DNA of 64,000 nucleotides from Nitrosopumilus sp. Nsub (GCF_001541925.1 NZ_LQMW01000008.1:78996-142995), one strand, 5' to 3'. Shown: positions 45,434 through 55,644, counted from the first letter of the stretch. Notes: a model not told the origin generated them from the letters alone. Numbers and translations are program-made.

Positions 45434-46489
45434 ATGGCTGCAAAACGTGACTATTATGAAGTTCTAGGAGTTTCTAAAACTTCTTCTCCAGATGAAATAA
45501 AAAATCAATATAGAAAATTGGCACTAAAATTTCATCCTGATCGTAATCAATCAGCTGATGCTGCTGAACATTTTAAAGAAATTTCAGAAGCATATGGCGT
45601 ACTTTCAGATTCTGAAAAAAAACAAACCTATGATCAATATGGGCATGATGGAGTAGATGGAAAATATTCTTCAGATGATATTTTTGGCCGCGGAGGTGGT
45701 GGCGGTGGTTTTAATGATATTTTTGAATCCATTTTTGGCCGCGGTGGTGGAGGATTTACTCAACAACAACGTGGTTCTGATATTCTATACCAAACTACTG
45801 TGACATTAGATGACGTATTACATGGAAAAAAGATGGAGATAAATTTACAAAAACAAATCAAATGTGATAATTGTCATGGTTCTGGATGTAAACCTGGAAC
45901 CAATAAAAAAACATGTACTTCATGTAATGGTCAAGGAGAAGTACGACAAACCCGTAATATGGGATTTGCTTCATTTGTAACAGCTGCACCATGTCCAACT
46001 TGTAGAGGTCAAGGTTCTATGATAGAAACACCTTGTAACAATTGTAAAGGACAAGGTCGAGTAAAAGGAACCAAGAAAGTTGATTTTGAAATTCCACCTG
46101 GAATTGATACAGGTGATTACATTGTTTCTAATGAAGGAAATGAAATTCCAGATGGAATAAATGGTGATTTAGTAATTCGAGTAAAAATCCAATCTCATTC
46201 AGATTTTAAAAGAGATGGAAAAGATATTTTTTATGATCAAGATGTTTCAATGATAGATGCTGCATTGGGTTGTGAATTAATGGTACCAACTTTACATGGA
46301 GAAGAAAAAATCAAAGTAGATTCTGGAAGTCAACCAAATACTATTATCAAATTAAAAGGAAAAGGAGTTTCTCATATCAATTCTAGAGGAACAGGTGACC
46401 AGTACGTGCGAATAGTAGTAAATGTTCCTAAAAAACTCAATAAACATCAAAAAAATCTATTAAATGAATTTAAAGATACAACTGATTAA
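45434..46489 (+). CDS. dnaJ: Co-chaperone DnaJ
   Basis: The 351-residue protein has a J domain (DYYEVLGVSKTSSPDEIK and the HPD triad in KFHPDRN, about 33-39), a Gly/Phe-rich linker (FGRGGGGGGFND, FGRGGGGF), the zinc domain with four CxxCxGxG motifs (CDNCHGSG, CTSCNGQG, CPTCRGQG, CNNCKGQG) and the C-terminal beta domains. It stimulates the DnaK ATPase. A type I DnaJ, third gene of the set. Confidence 0.97.
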   Translation: MAAKRDYYEVLGVSKTSSPDEIKNQYRKLALKFHPDRNQSADAAEHFKEISEAYGVLSDSEKKQTYDQYGHDGVDGKYSSDDIFGRGGGGGGFNDIFESIFGRGGGGFTQQQRGSDILYQTTVTLDDVLHGKKMEINLQKQIKCDNCHGSGCKPGTNKKTCTSCNGQGEVRQTRNMGFASFVTAAPCPTCRGQGSMIETPCNNCKGQGRVKGTKKVDFEIPPGIDTGDYIVSNEGNEIPDGINGDLVIRVKIQSHSDFKRDGKDIFYDQDVSMIDAALGCELMVPTLHGEEKIKVDSGSQPNTIIKLKGKGVSHINSRGTGDQYVRIVVNVPKKLNKHQKNLLNEFKDTTD

Positions 46490-46497
46490 TCGATAAT

Positions 46498-47037
46498 ATG
46501 AAAATTGCATTAGATGTAGATGGCGTACTTGCAGATGTCATCGTTTCGTGGTTGAATTATAGTAATTCCATAAGACCACCAATTTCTAAAAACCAAGTCA
46601 CCGATTGGGAATTTTGGAAAAATTTTAAAATTGATCCATTTGATTTCTATTCTGAATTAAGTTCTTGTTGGAAAAATTGGAAATCAATTCCAGTAACTGA
46701 AAAAAATTTATCTTTAACTACAAAAAATCTTTCTAATTTTGCGCAAGTAGATATTGTCACTGCTAGAGAAATCTCTACTAATTCTTTTGTAAAAAATTGG
46801 TTAAATCATCATGATATTTCATATGATAATTATGTGTCTGTAATTGATGGACCTATGAAAGCTGATTTAGATTATGATATTTTTATTGATGATTCTCCAC
46901 TAAATGCAGTTAAATTTCTTGAAAATAATAAAAAAGTAATCATATATTCACAACCATGGAATAAACATATTTCTATTAATCAATTATTTCGAATATCAAA
47001 ACTTTCTGAAGCAATTGAAATAATCAAAAACAATTAA
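46498..47037 (+). CDS. HAD-superfamily 5'(3')-deoxyribonucleotidase-like phosphatase
   Basis: The 179-residue protein starts MKIALDVDGVLADVIVSWLNY, the HAD motif I (DxDGVLAD) with a helical cap (WEFWKNF, FYSELSS), motif II-like VDIVTAREIST and motif III/IV FIDDSPLNAV. This is the pattern of NT5C-type deoxynucleotidases and related small phosphatases. Eight bases separate it from dnaJ. Its stop shares TTAA with an opposing small gene. Confidence 0.85.
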   Translation: MKIALDVDGVLADVIVSWLNYSNSIRPPISKNQVTDWEFWKNFKIDPFDFYSELSSCWKNWKSIPVTEKNLSLTTKNLSNFAQVDIVTAREISTNSFVKNWLNHHDISYDNYVSVIDGPMKADLDYDIFIDDSPLNAVKFLENNKKVIIYSQPWNKHISINQLFRISKLSEAIEIIKNN

Positions 47038-47198
47038 TTTTTTTCAAATTTTCTGATGTTAATTTGATGTCCATTTCTTACATGATATACATGGCTTGTT
47101 TTCATTAATTCTGCAATCTTATCTTCGTTGTAAAATTTAATGTTATATCGTCCAACTACTTTTTTACAACTTGTACAATAAATCTCTCTAAATTCCAT
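47034..47198 (-). CDS. 54-residue small basic protein with one CxxC
   Basis: ATG at 47198, TAA ending at 47034. The product begins MEFREIYCTSCKKVVGRYNI, one CxxC pair in a ribbon-like hairpin, followed by a helix (NEDKIAELMKTSH) and a strand-rich basic end (VYHVRNGHQINIRK). A single CxxC plus His residues may still bind zinc. The stop overlaps the HAD gene stop by 4 bases. Function unknown. Confidence 0.6.
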   Translation of the reverse strand: MEFREIYCTSCKKVVGRYNIKFYNEDKIAELMKTSHVYHVRNGHQINIRKFEKN

Positions 47199-47275
47199 AT
47201 TTTTCACTTGATTAATTTGAAATTTTATTTTCTTGTATAATAAAGAACTTATTTTAGAATTTTAAATTCCACGAT

Positions 47276-47360
47276 GCGGGAATCACCCAGCCTGGTCAAC
47301 GGTGTAAGGTTCAGATCCTTATCTCTTAGGAGTTCGTGGGTTCAAATCCCACTTCCCGCA
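47276..47360 (+). tRNA. tRNA-Leu (anticodon CAG)
   Basis: Plus-strand cloverleaf of type II: acceptor GCGGGAA/TTCCCGC, anticodon stem TAAGG/CCTTA around loop TTCAGAT (anticodon CAG), a long variable arm (CTCTTAGGAG region), T-arm GTGGG-TTCAAAT-CCCAC, discriminator A. CCA is not encoded and no intron is present. It ends 3 bases before the convergent gatE stop. Confidence 0.96.
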
Positions 47361-47363
47361 TTC

Positions 47364-49271
47364 TCAACTTTCTTCTAATTTCTTTTTAATATTCTCTAAT
47401 AGAAGATTGTTGATTATTTCTCCAGATGCTTTACCCCTTAATTCTTTCATTGCAATTCCCATTAATGGACCAATTGCTCTTTCTTTTTGATTTTTAATTA
47501 TTTCTTGGTTTTTGTCTACTATAATTTTGATAATTTGATCTAAATCTTCATTATTAATTGACTCAATTGAAGTATTTTTCATAGCTTCTTCCACATTTTC
47601 TGATTTATTTGACATAATATTTTCAAGTATTATTTCCATTGATTCTTTTGCAATTTTTTCTTTATCTAATAGTTCAAACAATTTGAAAATTTCTTGATTT
47701 TTTAATAAATCTGAGTTCAATCCCTTTCTTTCTAAATTTGTAATTGTTGAACAAAGAATTGATGCAACAAATGTTGGATTTGTTTTAATTTTTTCAATAA
47801 TATTTTCAAATAATTCAATATATTTAGAATCAAAAATTTGTTCTGCAAGTTGTTTATTCATTTTGTATTTTGTTTCTATTTCTTTTATTGCATCATCCCA
47901 TAATTTTGGAATATTTTGTTCTGCATCACTTAATTCTTTTTCAGAAACTATTATTGGTGGAATATCTGTTTCTGGATACATTCTTGCAGCACCTGGTCTT
48001 GGTCGGAGAAATTTTGTTTCTCCTGTAGGGGTAGCCAACCTTGTATCAATTGGTATTCCTTGATTTTTGATATGTTCAATTCTAACAATGATTTGGTCAA
48101 TTACCGTATGAATTTTTTCTTCAGAAGCTGCTAAAATCAAAAATGCATCATTTTCAGTAATTTTTAATATATTTCTTAATTCTTGGATGTCTGATGGTTC
48201 TATACCGTAATTTGGTAATTCATCAGAATGAAAAACTCCTCCAATTCCAAAAAATCTTACTAATTCTGCAATCTCTTTTCCTAATCTTATGCCTTCATAT
48301 GGTAAATATCCAAAAATTCCCTTCAAGTTTTTAAAAGAAATTGCCATGATCTTTTGATTTTTCTTTATAGCATTTTGAATAATTTTTGATTGACATTTTG
48401 AAAACATCTCTGTAATGTCTTTTTTGTCATCCTTGTCATGTTTCCAATTAGTTTCTTGAATTTTTTTTGAAATTTTTAGTAATCCATGCTGTCTTTTTGC
48501 TTCATATTCTACAACTTTTTCTAACTGATCTAATTGTTGAACTCCTTTAACCTCAATAACAACACCTCCGCCATCTTTAATGGATACATTAACATCTTGT
48601 CTAATTGATCCTAATCCTCTTTTTACTTTTTTTGTACTCCTCAAAATTCTTCCTAGGGATAAAGCAATTTTTTTTATCTCACTTAGTTCCACTTCAAAAG
48701 GTTCTGTTGCAATTTCTACTAACGGAACACCTAATCGCTCTAATCCAAATTTTCTAGTAGTTCCTTCATCACCCAAATTTTTTGCAGCATCTTCTTCCAA
48801 ACAAATTGATTGAATTCCTATTTTTTTATCCCCTGCATCATAAAATCCTCCTTGGGAAATTAACATTGTTCGTTGAAATCCTGTTGTATTAGAACCATCA
48901 ATCACAGTTTTTCTCATTGGATATATTTCACTAAAAATTTTTGATTTTAGAGCTGCAGCAATAACTAATGCAATTTTTCTAGCATCTTTATCTAATTCAT
49001 GTGGTGGTTCTTCATCTTGTTCAACTAAACAACTACTTTCTTCATTTGCATAATACATGATAGTTTTTGATTTTGTACTTTCGAAAAGTGCAGCAGGATC
49101 AAATTCACCTAATTCACTTTTGGAAGCTCGTAATTTTCTTTGAAATTTAATTGAATAGTCTTCAGATTCTATTGATTTACAATTACAAAATAATTTTTTA
49201 TTAGTTTCAAGTTGTTGATGTATTTCTAAGCCTACTTTTACGCCTACATCTTTAATTGAAAATTTTTCCAT
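47364..49271 (-). CDS. gatE: Glu-tRNA(Gln) amidotransferase subunit E
   Basis: The 635-residue protein has the GatB/GatE kinase fold (VGLEIHQQLETNKKLFCNC, DGSNTTGFQRTMLIS, SICLEEDAAKN, RLGVPLVEIATEPFE), an AspRS-like insertion in the middle (about 290-400) that distinguishes GatE from GatB, the PRPGAARMYPETDIPPI segment and a C-terminal helical tRNA-binding tail (GPLMGIAMKELRGKASGEI). With GatD it converts misacylated Glu-tRNA-Gln to Gln-tRNA-Gln. The gatD gene is 12 bases upstream. Confidence 0.97.
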   Translation of the reverse strand: MEKFSIKDVGVKVGLEIHQQLETNKKLFCNCKSIESEDYSIKFQRKLRASKSELGEFDPAALFESTKSKTIMYYANEESSCLVEQDEEPPHELDKDARKIALVIAAALKSKIFSEIYPMRKTVIDGSNTTGFQRTMLISQGGFYDAGDKKIGIQSICLEEDAAKNLGDEGTTRKFGLERLGVPLVEIATEPFEVELSEIKKIALSLGRILRSTKKVKRGLGSIRQDVNVSIKDGGGVVIEVKGVQQLDQLEKVVEYEAKRQHGLLKISKKIQETNWKHDKDDKKDITEMFSKCQSKIIQNAIKKNQKIMAISFKNLKGIFGYLPYEGIRLGKEIAELVRFFGIGGVFHSDELPNYGIEPSDIQELRNILKITENDAFLILAASEEKIHTVIDQIIVRIEHIKNQGIPIDTRLATPTGETKFLRPRPGAARMYPETDIPPIIVSEKELSDAEQNIPKLWDDAIKEIETKYKMNKQLAEQIFDSKYIELFENIIEKIKTNPTFVASILCSTITNLERKGLNSDLLKNQEIFKLFELLDKEKIAKESMEIILENIMSNKSENVEEAMKNTSIESINNEDLDQIIKIIVDKNQEIIKNQKERAIGPLMGIAMKELRGKASGEIINNLLLENIKKKLEES

Positions 49272-49283
49272 CTTATTACCTAA

Positions 49284-50573
49284 TCACGTTGAAAATTCTG
49301 ATGCAATTTCTTTTAACATATTTTCTTTAATTTCATCAAATTTTTCAGTATTTCCTGTTACCCACATTGCTTTTACTAATGCAATTTCTGGAATCATATT
49401 TTCTAATGGAATAATTCCTAAATTTAATAGATCTCTTCCACTCTCATATACTGTCATTCTTACTCTACCATCAATACATTGAGATGTCATTCCCATAAAA
49501 ATTCCCTTTTCATTTGCTATTTTCACTATTGGATACATATTCTCTCCAATGTGTCCTAATCCTGTTCCTTCAAAAATTATTGCTTTAAATCCTGAATCTA
49601 TTAAATTTTTTAATAAATCTGAATTATATCCTGGATGATATTTGACTAAAGCAACTTTTTGATTAATTTTTATTTTTGGTTCAAATTCATTAACTTTGAA
49701 AAAATTTCTTTTCATATTTTTCTGAATTTTATTATTTATAATTAAAAATGCTGGATCATTTCCTATTGTTTGAAATGCTCCTCTTTTACTAGTATGATTT
49801 TTTCTTACACGTGTACCAATATGGCATGCAATTGCTTCATCATTTTCGTCATGATGCATTGCAATGTAAATTCCATTTGTTTTTGATTCAATAAGAAATT
49901 TTACTGCACCAATTAGATTCAATGCAGCATCCGATGATGCTCGGTCTGATGATCTTTGTGAACCAACTAATGCAATAGGTATTGGAAAACCTGCTAATGC
50001 AAATGAGAGATATGATGATGTGTAATGCATTGTATCTGTTCCATGAGCAATTATTATTCCTGCATATTGCGAATTACTGTACTCCTTTATTGTTTCAGCA
50101 ATTTTTAACCAATGCTCAGGCATAATATTTTCAGAATATTCTGAAAATAGTACCTTTGTTTCAATATTTGCAATTTTTCCAAGTTCTGGAACTGATGAAT
50201 TAAGTTCTTCAGCTGTTAATACCGGCGTAACTGCACCAGTTCTATAATCAATTTTACTTGCAATTGTGCCGCCCGTTGATAATAATAAAATATTTGGCAA
50301 ACTATCATTTTTTTCAACTTTTTCATTTGTTTCAATATTTTTTTCCATAGGTGATTTTTTTTCAACTTTTTCAACTTTTTCAACTTCTAATCCGATATTG
50401 TACCCACTTTTCAATTTTAAGACAATGTGTTTGTCATCATTGTGTTCATATCTTGGCATAATAATTCCCGAATATGTAATGTCAGCTAAAATTTTAACAG
50501 AATCACCTATTGCAATTTTATTTGTTTTTAAAAATTCTAATGAATTTCCATGATAACCAGTGTATTCTGACAT
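49284..50573 (-). CDS. gatD: Glu-tRNA(Gln) amidotransferase subunit D
   Basis: The 429-residue protein has an N-terminal small beta domain (to about 75), a linker of short KVEKVEK repeats and an asparaginase-like catalytic domain: LLLSTGGTIASKIDYRTGAV (first Thr), IIIAHGTDTMHYTSSYLSF (second Thr and Asp) and AHIGTR-like CHIGTRVRKNHTSKRGAF. It releases ammonia from glutamine or asparagine for GatE. The archaeal partner tRNA-Gln gene is 9 kb away. Confidence 0.96.
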   Translation of the reverse strand: MSEYTGYHGNSLEFLKTNKIAIGDSVKILADITYSGIIMPRYEHNDDKHIVLKLKSGYNIGLEVEKVEKVEKKSPMEKNIETNEKVEKNDSLPNILLLSTGGTIASKIDYRTGAVTPVLTAEELNSSVPELGKIANIETKVLFSEYSENIMPEHWLKIAETIKEYSNSQYAGIIIAHGTDTMHYTSSYLSFALAGFPIPIALVGSQRSSDRASSDAALNLIGAVKFLIESKTNGIYIAMHHDENDEAIACHIGTRVRKNHTSKRGAFQTIGNDPAFLIINNKIQKNMKRNFFKVNEFEPKIKINQKVALVKYHPGYNSDLLKNLIDSGFKAIIFEGTGLGHIGENMYPIVKIANEKGIFMGMTSQCIDGRVRMTVYESGRDLLNLGIIPLENMIPEIALVKAMWVTGNTEKFDEIKENMLKEIASEFST

Positions 50574-50605
50574 TTATGAGAATTAGAATTACTATTTTAT
50601 TAAAA

Positions 50606-52807
50606 CTACCTGTAATAGGAAGCGACTAATTTTTCACCCATCTTAAGGTCTTTTTGCTCTCTTACTTTCTTAACTGCATCTTCAAAGTGTTTCATTGTTA
50701 CTTTGGCTTCTATGCTGGTTTTTTCTATTTCTTTTACATCTGGATGTGAATCTAAGAATTCGTGAATAACTAATGATACGGCAGTATTTGCAATAGATGC
50801 TGTATCCGCACCACTTAATCCATCTGTGATTTCAGCTAATTTGTCAAAATCGACATGTTTTGGATCACTTGATTCACTAACAGTTGGAATCTTTTCAGCA
50901 TTAATTTTTAGAATACTCTTTCTACTTTCTTTATCTGGTAATGGGATTTGAATAATTTTATCAAATCTTCCTGGTCTTAACAATGCTGGATCAATCATGT
51001 CAGCTCTATTTGTTGCTGCTAAAACAATTACTCCGTGCATATTTTCCATTCCATCTAATTCGGTAAGTAATTGACTGACAACTCTTTCAGTAACTGCTGT
51101 TTCTCCACCAGCCCCTCTAATTGGTGCAATTGAATCAATTTCATCAAAGAAGACTACACATGGTGCAGATTGTCTTGCTCTTTTGAAAATTTCTCTAATT
51201 CCTCTTTCAGACTCACCAACCCATTTTGATAATAATTCAGGTCCTCTTACTGAAACAAAGTTTGCTTCACTTTGTGTTGCAACTGCTTTTGCAAGTAAAG
51301 TCTTACCAGTTCCACTTGGACCATGTAGTAAGATGCCTCTTGGCATATTGTGTCCTAGTTTATCATACAATGCAGGATATTTCATTGGCCATTCAACTGC
51401 TTCTTGTAATTCTTGTTTAACATCTTCTAAACCCCCAACTTCTTCCCATTTTATGTCCGGATTTTCAATGAATACTTCTCTCATTCCAGATGGAGTAACT
51501 TCAATCAATGCTTTTGTAAAGTCCTCATGATTTACAATTAGTTTATCTAAAGTCTCTGGAGGAAGTTTTTCTTCTTCTAAATTCAGTTCTGGTAATAATC
51601 TTCTCAAACATTTCATTGCTGCCTCTTTACATAGATATTCCAAGTCTGCACCAACATATCCGTGACTAATTGAAGCAATTTTATCAATATTTACTGGTAA
51701 TTCTTGACTATCATCTGCCAAAGGCATGTTTCTACTGTGTATTGCAAGAATGTCTCTTCGTCCTTTTTTATCTGGTACTTTAATCTCAATTTCTCTATCA
51801 AATCTTCCTGGTCGTCTTAATGCAGGATCAATTGCATTTGGTCTATTTGTTGCTGCAATAACAATTACTTTTCCTCTTCCTTCTAATCCATCCATTAATG
51901 ATAACATTTGTGAAACAACTCTTCGTTCAACCTCTCCTGTAACTTCTTCTCTTTTTGGTGCAATTGAATCAATTTCATCAACAAAAATTATTGATGGTGC
52001 TTTTTCTCTTGCTTCTTTGAAAATTTCTCTTAATCGAGCTTCACTTTCTCCATAAAACTTACTCATAATTTCAGGACCTGAAATACTAATGAAATGAGCT
52101 TGACTCTCATTTGCAACTGCTTTTGCAAGTAAAGTCTTACCAGTTCCTGGAGGACCATAAAGCAAGACACCTTTTGGTGCTTCAATACCAAGCTTCTCAA
52201 AAATTTCAGGATGTCTTAATGGAAGTTCAATCATCTCTCTTACTTTCTTAATTTCATTATGTATACCACCAATGTCTTCATAGGTTACTTGTGGAACTCC
52301 ACGTAATGTTTCTCCTTTTTCTGCAATATGGAAAACTGTTTTTTGTGTAATCAAAACTGCATCAGCAGCTGGTGTAACACCAATAACTTGAAATGTTAAT
52401 CGTCCACCAAAATATGGAACCATTACATTATCTCCTTTGATTAATGGTACACTCTCTAAAGCATCAGCAAGATATCTTTCATCAATTGGAGGAATTGCTT
52501 CTAATGGTGCAACTACTACTTTTTCAGCTGCAGTTGCTTTAATTTTTCTAACTGAAATTGTATCTCCAATTGCAATTCCTGAATTATTTCTTCCTAATCC
52601 GTCAATTCTAATAATTCCTTTGCCCTCATCAGATGGGTATAATGGAAGACATTTTGCAACTGTTCTTCTCTTACCTTTAATCTCAATTACATCACCAGTT
52701 GATGCATTTAGCGTATCCATTGAATCATAATCAATTCTTGCTACTCCTCTTCCTACATCTCTTGTATATGCTTCAAGAACTTTGAGAGAAAGAGCATTTT
52801 GACTCAT
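50606..52807 (-). CDS. cdc48: Cdc48/VCP-type AAA+ ATPase
   Basis: The 733-residue protein has the N domain (about 1-185) and two AAA modules. D1 has Walker A GPPGTGKT and Walker [14 protein letters not shown]2 has GPSGTGKT and [12 protein letters not shown]; arginine fingers follow both ([20 protein letters not shown]). It unfolds ubiquitin-like or degron-tagged proteins. The C-terminus ends SYYR, which fits the HbYX proteasome-docking motif (hydrophobic, Tyr, any). It is divergent from rpl2. Confidence 0.97.
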   Translation of the reverse strand: MSQNALSLKVLEAYTRDVGRGVARIDYDSMDTLNASTGDVIEIKGKRRTVAKCLPLYPSDEGKGIIRIDGLGRNNSGIAIGDTISVRKIKATAAEKVVVAPLEAIPPIDERYLADALESVPLIKGDNVMVPYFGGRLTFQVIGVTPAADAVLITQKTVFHIAEKGETLRGVPQVTYEDIGGIHNEIKKVREMIELPLRHPEIFEKLGIEAPKGVLLYGPPGTGKTLLAKAVANESQAHFISISGPEIMSKFYGESEARLREIFKEAREKAPSIIFVDEIDSIAPKREEVTGEVERRVVSQMLSLMDGLEGRGKVIVIAATNRPNAIDPALRRPGRFDREIEIKVPDKKGRRDILAIHSRNMPLADDSQELPVNIDKIASISHGYVGADLEYLCKEAAMKCLRRLLPELNLEEEKLPPETLDKLIVNHEDFTKALIEVTPSGMREVFIENPDIKWEEVGGLEDVKQELQEAVEWPMKYPALYDKLGHNMPRGILLHGPSGTGKTLLAKAVATQSEANFVSVRGPELLSKWVGESERGIREIFKRARQSAPCVVFFDEIDSIAPIRGAGGETAVTERVVSQLLTELDGMENMHGVIVLAATNRADMIDPALLRPGRFDKIIQIPLPDKESRKSILKINAEKIPTVSESSDPKHVDFDKLAEITDGLSGADTASIANTAVSLVIHEFLDSHPDVKEIEKTSIEAKVTMKHFEDAVKKVREQKDLKMGEKLVASYYR

Positions 52808-52911
52808 ACAAAAAGAACCTCCAATCTAATTTTTATACCTTTGTGGTAATTCTCTCATATTCTTATCCATACCAAAGCTTAAAATTCTCTTTTCAGATTG
52901 AAACGATCAAC

Positions 52912-53646
52912 TTGGGTAAAAGACCATTAGTACGTAGACGAGGCCGTGGAGGCAATCAATTTAGATCGACTGCTACTGGTAAAGTAGGAAAAACTGCAAA
53001 TTATCCACGTTTTCCACTAGCAGAAAATCATGTTGGTGAAATTATTGATTTAGTTCACGAGCGTGGACGAGAAGCACCTTTATCTAAAGTAAGATTTGAA
53101 GATGGTTCTATTTCCTTTATTCCTGCAGTACTTGGAACAAAGGTTGGAGAATCATTACAATTTGGTTTAAAATCAAAAATTGAACAAGGAAATGTAATAA
53201 GTGTTCAAAACATTCCTGATGGCACACTTGTTTGTAATATTGAAAGACACTTTGGTGATGGTGGTGCCATAGTAAAGTCTGCAGGAACTAATGCAACTAT
53301 TTTCTCTCATGGAGACGATGGTGTCACAATTAAACTTCCTTCTGGGAAATTCGCAACGCTTAACCCAAAAAATAGAGCAATGATAGGTACTCTTGCTGGT
53401 GGTGGAGCAACTGAACGTCACTTTATGAGTGCTGGAAACAAATGGCGAAGTTTCAAAGCTAAAGGAAAGAAATATCCAATTGTTAGAGGTGTTGCACAAG
53501 CAGCATATGTTCACCCACACGGCGGTGGTCGTCACCAACACGTTGGACAAAGTTCTACTGTTTCTAGAGATGCTCCTCCTGGTGCAAAGGTAGGAAGTAT
53601 TGCTGCTAGAAAAACAGGTAGAGCTAGAATTAAAGAAAGAAAGTAG
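52912..53646 (+). CDS. rpl2: Ribosomal protein uL2
   Basis: The start is TTG at 52912, giving MGKRPLVRRRGRGGNQF, which matches the archaeal uL2 N-terminus (244 residues). An open frame continues 23 codons upstream but has no family match. Motifs are FEDGSISFIPAVLGTKVG, IPDGTLVCNIERHFGDGG, KLPSGKFATLNPKNRAMIGTLAGGG (in pieces) and the peptidyl-transferase-near GVAQAAYVHPHGGGRHQHVGQ. It stands outside an S10-type operon here, divergent from cdc48. Confidence 0.97.
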   Translation: MGKRPLVRRRGRGGNQFRSTATGKVGKTANYPRFPLAENHVGEIIDLVHERGREAPLSKVRFEDGSISFIPAVLGTKVGESLQFGLKSKIEQGNVISVQNIPDGTLVCNIERHFGDGGAIVKSAGTNATIFSHGDDGVTIKLPSGKFATLNPKNRAMIGTLAGGGATERHFMSAGNKWRSFKAKGKKYPIVRGVAQAAYVHPHGGGRHQHVGQSSTVSRDAPPGAKVGSIAARKTGRARIKERK

Positions 53647-53696
53647 TTTATCTTTAAACTTAAAATTGATTAAGAACTTTCTTGTGTTTTCTATTA

Positions 53697-53975
53697 ATGA
53701 CAAATCAGCGTGTTAGACTTTTTGTTAGTGGTAGAGTGCAGGGAGTCTTCTTTCGTCAAAGTCTAAAAGCTAAATCTGTTCAAAATAATATTCTTGGATG
53801 GGTAAAAAATCTTCCAGATGGTCGTGTTGAATGTGTTTTAGAGGGTACTAAAGACAATATTTCTAAACTTGTTAAATGGGCACATATTGGTCCTGCAAAT
53901 TCAATAGTAGAAAATGTTGAAATACATAACGAGGAATTTAATAATGAATTTTCAAAGTTTGATGTTTTGTATTAA
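53697..53975 (+). CDS. acyP: Acylphosphatase
   Basis: The start at ATG 53697 gives MTNQRVRLFVSGRVQGVFFRQS (92 residues), matching the family length; five upstream codons belong only to an extended frame. The active-site arginine is in VSGRVQGVFFRQS and the asparagine in GWVKNLPDGRVECVLEG. It hydrolyses acyl phosphates. It follows rpl2 by about 50 bases and shares a TTAA stop with an opposing gene. Confidence 0.95.
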   Translation: MTNQRVRLFVSGRVQGVFFRQSLKAKSVQNNILGWVKNLPDGRVECVLEGTKDNISKLVKWAHIGPANSIVENVEIHNEEFNNEFSKFDVLY

Positions 53976-54310
53976 CGAATATTTTCATAAGCATTTTTGA
54001 AAAATTCAGTAAATTCTGAAATTTGTTGTTCTTTTTTTATTTGTATAATCTGGATTGGATCTTTTCTACTTTTTTGAATTTTAATTTTCACTCCTTCTCT
54101 TTCTGGTTCTACATCAAGAAACCATCTAAATGTCATTGATTTACAAAACACAACTCTGTGCATTCTAACATCTTCTATTACATTTTCACCTAATCTGAAG
54201 CAGAACTCTCTTATTGAATCAAAAAGAGGTATGACATCTATTGGAATTTGTTTTTTAAAATCCTCATAATTTCTTTTATTTCCAAATGAAATAATTCCTT
54301 CCATGATCAT
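53972..54310 (-). CDS. Small DUF5655-like protein
   Basis: The 112-residue protein has the segments PLFDSIREFCFRLGENVIEDVRMHRVVF and MTFRWFLDVEPEREGVKIKIQKSR (read in pieces), which resemble DUF5655 proteins (a helix with LFDxLREFxLxLGxxV then a strand pair). The function of that family is unknown. No membrane helices. It lies downstream of the SRP RNA on the same strand. Identification is moderate. Confidence 0.6.
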   Translation of the reverse strand: MIMEGIISFGNKRNYEDFKKQIPIDVIPLFDSIREFCFRLGENVIEDVRMHRVVFCKSMTFRWFLDVEPEREGVKIKIQKSRKDPIQIIQIKKEQQISEFTEFFKNAYENIR

Positions 54311-54333
54311 GCAAATTTGATTTTAATTATAAA

Positions 54334-54649
54334 GGTAGTAGATCCGCTGGTTCCAGTCTAGACGAATAGCCCCATTTCAAGGCATACAAGATCCGCCACG
54401 TAGACGAGGAAGCGTGGATGCTCCACCTTAGGATTGCTCCCTCCCGGACCTCATCCCTTTCGATAGTTCGGTCTTAGAAGTTATTCCTTCGAATATTTCT
54501 AGTCCTGCAACCACCCGCCTCGGCGTGATTTCATTTCCGCACACCAAGCGGGAATTACCCATCTAGAGATTTACCCAACAGTTGCTGATCTCTGCATATA
54601 GCCGGTTTCAGAATAGGGCACGGCTGGCGCCCCAATCCTACCTACTACC
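54334..54649 (-). ncRNA. 7S signal recognition particle RNA
   Basis: This 316-base minus-strand RNA is much more GC-rich than its surroundings. Its ends pair (GGTAGTAGGT at the 5' end with ATCTACTACC at the 3' end), the long SRP helix. It contains the Alu-domain stretch GCCGTGCCC...TGAAACCGGCTATATGC, like other archaeal SRP RNAs, and the helix 8 signature CCGGGAGGGAGCAATCC that binds SRP54. With SRP19 and SRP54 it targets membrane and secreted proteins. Confidence 0.93.
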
Positions 54650-54671
54650 GCTTTTTCTAAAAGATGACATG

Positions 54672-54680
54672 TTATATTTG
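54672..54680 (-). promoter_or_regulatory. TATA box for the SRP RNA
   Basis: On the minus strand the sequence AAATATAAC ends about 22-25 bases upstream of the predicted SRP RNA 5' end at 54649, the archaeal TATA-box position. It overlaps the very end of the upstream tRNA thiolase gene region, so the RNA has its own promoter inside a compact stretch. Confidence 0.6.
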
Positions 54681-54682
54681 CA

Positions 54683-55603
54683 TTAGGTTCGATTTGATTT
54701 TAATTTCAAGACCATAGTGCATACTGAGCATATTTGACCTGTACATTCCGCACCACATTTTTCACATTTTGTTTTGTTTTTTGAATTTAAATCTGAATTT
54801 TTCATTACTTCTGAAACTTTGATTATTGATTGATACAAGTTATTTTTAATTCCACTTCGTTGATTTTCTAATGAATTTAAAAATTCACGAATGTCAGTTC
54901 GTATACCTTCATTCATGTGAGGACATGGTTCAGATTGAAATGGTAGATTATTTGTAAATGCATAAAAAACAATTTCAGATTCGTAGATTTCACAAAATGG
55001 TTTTATTTTTCTTAAAGAATTTGTGGATGTATCTGGATTCATCCAACCAACTTTAGTTGTATCTCCTGAAAGCATATTTATCACAAATGTTTGTAATGTA
55101 TCATCTAAATTATGTCCTGTTGCAATTAGATCTGCTCCAACATCCTTTGCTGCATAATCCATTGCACGTCTTCTAAACGTTCCACACATTGAACATGATG
55201 ATGTTTTTTCATTTTCTCGTAAGTCTAATGCCTCATCAAGTGTTAATTCAAAAAGATCTTTGTAAGAATATATTTTATATTCAACACTTAATTCGTTACA
55301 TACTTTTTTCACAATTTCTAATGCTTCATTTCTATAACCTGGAATTCCTTCATCTATTGTAATTACTTTTATTCTAAAATTGTGAGTTAATGACATTTCA
55401 TGAATAACTTTTAACAATGCCAATGAATCTTTACCTCCTGAAACAGCTACAGCAACTAATTCGTCATGTTTAATCATTTTATATTTTGAAATTGTTTTAG
55501 CAGTTTTTTTTACAATAGATTTTGAAAAACATTGTGAGCATAACTTCTCTCCGGAATATTTTCTTGTATATGCTGCAGGATTTTCACATCTGTTGCATGT
55601 CAT
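54683..55603 (-). CDS. tRNA 2-thiolation protein (NcsA/TtuA/Ncs6 family)
   Basis: The 306-residue protein starts with a zinc ribbon (MTCNRCENPAAY, LCSQCF), has the PP-loop VAVSGGKDSLALLKV (about 53-67), the CSMCGTFRRRAMD motif (about 137-149), ATGHNLDDTLQTFVINM, a conserved PCPH segment and a C-terminal zinc ribbon (CEKCGAECTGQICSVC). This is the TtuA/Ncs6 layout. It thiolates uridine (position 34 or 54) of tRNAs with a ubiquitin-like sulfur carrier. SRP RNA is downstream. Confidence 0.93.
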   Translation of the reverse strand: MTCNRCENPAAYTRKYSGEKLCSQCFSKSIVKKTAKTISKYKMIKHDELVAVAVSGGKDSLALLKVIHEMSLTHNFRIKVITIDEGIPGYRNEALEIVKKVCNELSVEYKIYSYKDLFELTLDEALDLRENEKTSSCSMCGTFRRRAMDYAAKDVGADLIATGHNLDDTLQTFVINMLSGDTTKVGWMNPDTSTNSLRKIKPFCEIYESEIVFYAFTNNLPFQSEPCPHMNEGIRTDIREFLNSLENQRSGIKNNLYQSIIKVSEVMKNSDLNSKNKTKCEKCGAECTGQICSVCTMVLKLKSNRT

Positions 55604-55644
55604 AAAATTAAGTAGAATTTTTCATTAATGATTCTTTAGGTGAT

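Noticed and set aside
52843..52911. N-terminal extension of uL2
   Set aside because: The 23 extra codons lack family similarity and run through the probable promoter; TTG at 52912 matches the family N-terminus.
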